From positions 1 through 7,039 of the forward strand of contig CASEDN010000047.1 in assembly GCA_949286645.1 (NCBI GenBank): DNA of 7,039 nt, in the 5' to 3' direction. A program made the translations under genes and the position numbers. Below, in pieces: positions 6,099 to 7,039 of the stretch. Each line of letters opens with the position of its first letter. Positions within the stretch are counted from its first letter, which is position 1. The notes beneath the pieces are model-generated. The model was not told the DNA's origin. It did not search any database and saw nothing but the letters and a program-made list of their open reading frames with translations. The DNA comes from an uncultured bacterium (GTDB taxonomy: Bacteria > Bacillota_I > Bacilli_A > RF39 > UBA660).

Positions 6099-6127
6099 TT
6101 TACATAATATGACATATTTTATCTAAT
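6099..6127 (+). promoter_or_regulatory. Candidate promoter of the sortase gene
   Basis: TTTACA (6099-6104), a 17-base spacer and TCTAAT (6122-6127) each match the consensus at five of six positions. The start would be near 6134, about 25 bases before the sortase start codon. It is divergent from the promoter at 6046-6074. Confidence 0.55.
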
Positions 6128-6158
6128 AATAATAATGAATTAAAGGAAGGTGAAGAAA

Positions 6159-6854
6159 GTGAAGAAAAGAAAATGGTCTTTAGTCTTTATAATTAGTAGC
6201 ATTATTATCATTATACTAATTTATAATATTACTAGTTATTATTATAGTTATAAAAAAGATTTAGAGTTTAAAGAAAAAATAGCAGAATACGATTTTGATA
6301 AGTTAAAAAAAATGAACTCTGATATAGTTGGCTATATAGAAGTAGATAATACTAATATTAGTTATCCAGTTGTAAAAAGTAGTGATAATAGTTATTACTT
6401 AAATCATTCTTATACAAAAGAAAAAAATAATATAGGTTCTATTTTCTTAGATTATCGTAATGATTTAGATAATTTATCAAAGAATAATATTATTTATGGT
6501 CATGGTAGACTTGATAATACTATGTTTGGTAGTTTAAATAATCTATTAGATAGTAGTAATCTTGATAGTAAAGAAAGTTATTATATAACACTCTCTACTC
6601 CTAAGAGTATAATGACATTTAAAATATTTAGTGTTTATACTATACCTAAAGAAGGTTATTATATTAAGACTTATTTTAGTAGTAATAAGTATTTTAAAGA
6701 GTTTTTAGAAACTATTATGAAAAGAAGTATTTATAGCTTTAATACAGATGTAAATACAAATGATAAAATACTAACACTTTCTACTTGTAAAGATAATTTT
6801 GGTAAAAGGGTAGTGGTGCATGCTAAACTATTAAAAAAAGAAGAAACTAGCTAG
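6159..6854 (+). CDS. Class B-type sortase (cell-wall transpeptidase)
   Basis: This 231-residue membrane-bound transpeptidase would cleave a sorting motif in surface proteins and join them to the wall. After a basic start there is one hydrophobic segment at about 7-25. Then come the class B landmarks: NSDIVGYIEV, ISYPVVK, DNSYYLNH, GSIFLDYRN, the catalytic histidine in IYGHG (H115), MFGSL, the catalytic cysteine in LSTC (C210) and an arginine seven residues later (R217 in GKRVVV). The length fits class B. The GTG at 6159 is preferred because AAGGTGA (about 6147-6153) sits five bases before it. A GTG at 6150 would overlap that site and add three residues. The neighbour on the opposite strand ends with a putative sorting signal, suggesting enzyme and substrate are side by side. 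The class B assignment rests on motif order only. Confidence 0.92.
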   Translation: MKKRKWSLVFIISSIIIIILIYNITSYYYSYKKDLEFKEKIAEYDFDKLKKMNSDIVGYIEVDNTNISYPVVKSSDNSYYLNHSYTKEKNNIGSIFLDYRNDLDNLSKNNIIYGHGRLDNTMFGSLNNLLDSSNLDSKESYYITLSTPKSIMTFKIFSVYTIPKEGYYIKTYFSSNKYFKEFLETIMKRSIYSFNTDVNTNDKILTLSTCKDNFGKRVVVHAKLLKKEETS

Positions 6855-6860
6855 TTTCTC
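6832..6860. terminator. Palindromic bidirectional terminator shared by sortase and convergent gene
   Basis: AGAAACTAG (6842-6850) and CTAGTTTCT (6851-6859) make a perfect 18-base palindrome that can fold as a hairpin with a 4-base loop. The plus-strand tail is T-rich (CTTATTCTTTATTT). The minus-strand tail has seven Ts, encoded by the A-run in the sortase's last lysine codons (6832-6840). The sortase TAG lies inside the palindrome. Confidence 0.75.
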
Positions 6861-7039
6861 TTATTCTTTATTTAGAATTTTATTGAAAGCATAACTTGAT
6901 AAAATAACAAAGATAGATAAAAAGAATATATTTAATAATAATGAGTCGCTTGTCTCTGGATTTTCAATAGATTCTTCTAATTCATTAATTTCATCAAGAG
7001 TTAGTTCTTCTCCTGAGTTTAGTTCAAATTCAGTATTAC
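6861..7039 (-). CDS. C-terminal end of a surface protein with a putative sortase sorting signal (partial)
   Basis: This short minus-strand reading frame is cut by the window edge; 58 residues and a TAA (6863-6861) are visible. The order is an acidic stretch rich in Glu and Leu (TEFELNSGEELTLDEINELE), then NPETSD at visible residues 26-31 (6962-6945). A hydrophobic segment of about 19 residues (LLLNIFFLSIFVILSSYAF) and a short tail with two lysines, NKILNKE, follow. This is the layout of a cell-wall sorting signal: motif, membrane span, positive tail. NPETS resembles the [NS]P-x-T motifs used by class B sortases rather than LPXTG. The sortase gene stops 6 bases away in convergent orientation. 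It could instead be a plain tail-anchored membrane protein. The N-terminal part and function are unknown. Confidence 0.65.
   Translation of the reverse strand, partial: NTEFELNSGEELTLDEINELEESIENPETSDSLLLNIFFLSIFVILSSYAFNKILNKE

Noticed and set aside
6122..6136. TAATAATAATAA microsatellite-like run before the sortase
   Set aside because: Only four units in an AT-rich intergenic stretch; too short to call a phase-variable repeat.
6150..6158. GTG start at 6150 for the sortase
   Set aside because: It overlaps the Shine-Dalgarno sequence; the GTG at 6159 has proper spacing.
1..7039. TGA recoded as tryptophan (Mycoplasma-type code)
   Set aside because: Tryptophan is TGG in all genes checked and TGA ends the kinase-like gene at a hairpin.

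Overview
The window is about 7 kb of very AT-rich bacterial DNA with tightly packed genes, TTA/AGA-type codon choice and clear Shine-Dalgarno sequences. TGA is a normal stop (it ends the kinase-like gene) and tryptophan is TGG, so the standard bacterial code applies. A glmS ribozyme in front of glmS, CCA-encoding tRNA genes, a class B-type sortase and a putative Gram-positive sorting signal all point to a low-GC member of the Bacillota. It is plausibly one of the small-genome Bacilli-like gut lineages, but the genus cannot be named from the sequence.

Layout. Positions 1-353 (+) hold the 3' end of a glycerophosphodiester phosphodiesterase-like gene broken by one in-frame TAA. Positions 371-530 (-) hold a complete elongator tRNA-Met unit (promoter, tRNA, terminator). 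Positions 604-3395 (-) form a probable two-gene operon: promoter, leader hairpin, compact glmS ribozyme, glmS, then a small protein-kinase-fold protein of unknown role. Positions 3413-4726 (+), divergent from it, carry tRNA-Arg(CCG), a Nudix hydrolase of the ADP-ribose pyrophosphatase type and a GNAT acetyltransferase, ending at a bidirectional terminator. Positions 4729-6074 (-) encode a large membrane-anchored, Ser/Thr/Asn-rich protein that I do not recognise. Positions 6099-6854 (+), divergent again, encode a class B-type sortase. Positions 6861-7039 (-) are the C-terminal end of a surface protein with an NPETSD motif, a hydrophobic segment and a basic tail, facing the sortase across a shared palindromic terminator.

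How it fits together. GlmS makes glucosamine-6-phosphate for the cell wall, and the ribozyme would cut its mRNA when that product accumulates. The kinase-like gene lies downstream of glmS on the same strand with no terminator seen between them, so it probably shares this control. The right end is devoted to the cell surface: an anchored outside protein, a sortase, and a probable sortase substrate. No CRISPR array, insertion sequence or phage gene was seen. The least explained items are the kinase-like protein in the ribozyme-controlled operon, the very short ribozyme with its leader hairpin, and the sortase/substrate pair.
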